From the NCBI GenBank assembly GCA_027371655.1, contig DAHXMR010000001.1, positions 1-5,136 of the forward strand: a DNA stretch of 5,136 nucleotides. The letters are read 5' to 3'. This stretch comes from Microcaldota archaeon. GTDB lineage: Archaea > Micrarchaeota > Micrarchaeia > Norongarragalinales > CAINOH01. Positions 4,730-5,136 of the stretch are shown in pieces (the first letter of the stretch is position 1; each line of letters starts with the position of its first letter). The position numbers were made by a program, and so were the translations under genes. The notes under the pieces are model-generated. The model saw nothing but the letters and a program-made list of their open reading frames with translations. It was not told the DNA's origin and made no database searches.

Positions 4730-5136
4730 TCAAGCCTTTTTCTTTTGGGCCTTGGCGGGCTCCGGTTGCTGCGTTGCAATCGCCTTCCCGCCCGCGGCCT
4801 GGATTTTTTCAAGCGCGCTTTTCGAAAATGAGCCCGCAGTTACCATCGCCTTTACCGGGAAGCCGCCGTTGCCCAACACTTTCACGCGCGTCCCCTTCTT
4901 GGTGAGGTCGACGCTTATCGCGCTTGGGTCAGCCTTGTCCTTGGGCCAGATGTTCTTCTGCGCTTTTGAAAGGATTTCTTCAAGAGTGACGGTTTCAAAC
5001 CCCTTTTTCATGACGTTGAGGAAGCCCTTGTTCGCGGGCTTGTTCTCCCCGCGCTTTATCGTCTGCAGCCACTTCTGCTTGTGGTAGCCGGCGCGGCCCT
5101 TGCCGCCCTTGCTTCCCTTGCCCCTGCGGTTCTTGG
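4730..5136 (-). CDS. rpl15: Large ribosomal subunit protein uL15, 5' end outside the window
   Basis: The last 134 codons of uL15, ending with TGA at 4730-4732; the frame runs open through the right edge, so the start lies outside. The visible N-terminal part is the Gly/Arg/Lys-rich NRRGKGSKGGKGRAG tract that threads into 23S rRNA, followed by YHKQKWLQTIKRGENKPANKGFLNV. The globular part has TVTLEEILSKAQ, then the signature VKVLGNGGFPVKAMVTAG, and FSKSALEKIQAAGGKA, the uL15/uL18e fold signature in which Ser-Lys-Ser and Ala-Gly-Gly are conserved. The C-terminus is a short Ala/Pro/Lys tail (EPAKAQKKKA). Archaeal uL15 is usually about 145 residues, so perhaps only 10-15 are missing. An ATG at 5011 is internal, because family-matching sequence continues upstream. 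uL15 directly upstream of secY is the standard archaeal and bacterial arrangement. Confidence 0.95.
   Translation of the reverse strand, partial: KNRRGKGSKGGKGRAGYHKQKWLQTIKRGENKPANKGFLNVMKKGFETVTLEEILSKAQKNIWPKDKADPSAISVDLTKKGTRVKVLGNGGFPVKAMVTAGSFSKSALEKIQAAGGKAIATQQPEPAKAQKKKA

Overview
This is an archaeal chromosome fragment. Gene content and order match the tail of the archaeal spc ribosomal-protein/secretion cluster: uL15, SecY, an EMC3/DUF106-type membrane protein, eL34, an archaeal-type CMP kinase and eL14. eL34 and eL14 occur in archaea and eukaryotes but not bacteria. Short AT-rich TTTAAA boxes and GGTGA-like ribosome-binding sites also fit an archaeon. The host could be a streamlined uncultivated (for example DPANN-like) lineage, given the tight packing and the shortened eL14. 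That placement is only a guess from the sequence.

Layout: a single gene on the + strand (104-1066) encodes an ornithine cyclodeaminase/mu-crystallin family enzyme, most like archaeal alanine dehydrogenase. All other genes are on the - strand and are read from right to left: uL15 (5' end outside the window), secY, EMC3-like gene, eL34, cmk, eL14 and a CsaA-type tRNA-binding-domain protein. The two transcription units are convergent, and their stop codons interlock in one CTAG (1063-1066). Gaps inside the - strand cluster from secY onward are 18-52 nt, so it looks like an operon. A 112-nt gap between uL15 and secY carries a likely promoter. No stretch over 300 bases lacks a gene, and I see no tRNA, rRNA, CRISPR or mobile element.

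How the genes work together: uL15, eL34 and eL14 are large-subunit ribosomal proteins. SecY is the membrane channel through which nascent or finished proteins pass. The EMC3-like protein belongs to the Oxa1/YidC insertase superfamily and probably assists membrane-protein insertion. CMP kinase supplies CDP for nucleotide pools. The CsaA-like protein takes the last position, where many archaea carry the pseudouridine synthase gene cbf5/truB. The adenylate kinase gene often found after secY is absent.

Most notable are the SecY external loop, which holds the protein's only two cysteines, the KOW-only 54-residue eL14, the lineage-specific operon tail, and dyad symmetries at the two likely promoters. 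I found no clear sign of an undescribed multi-gene system.
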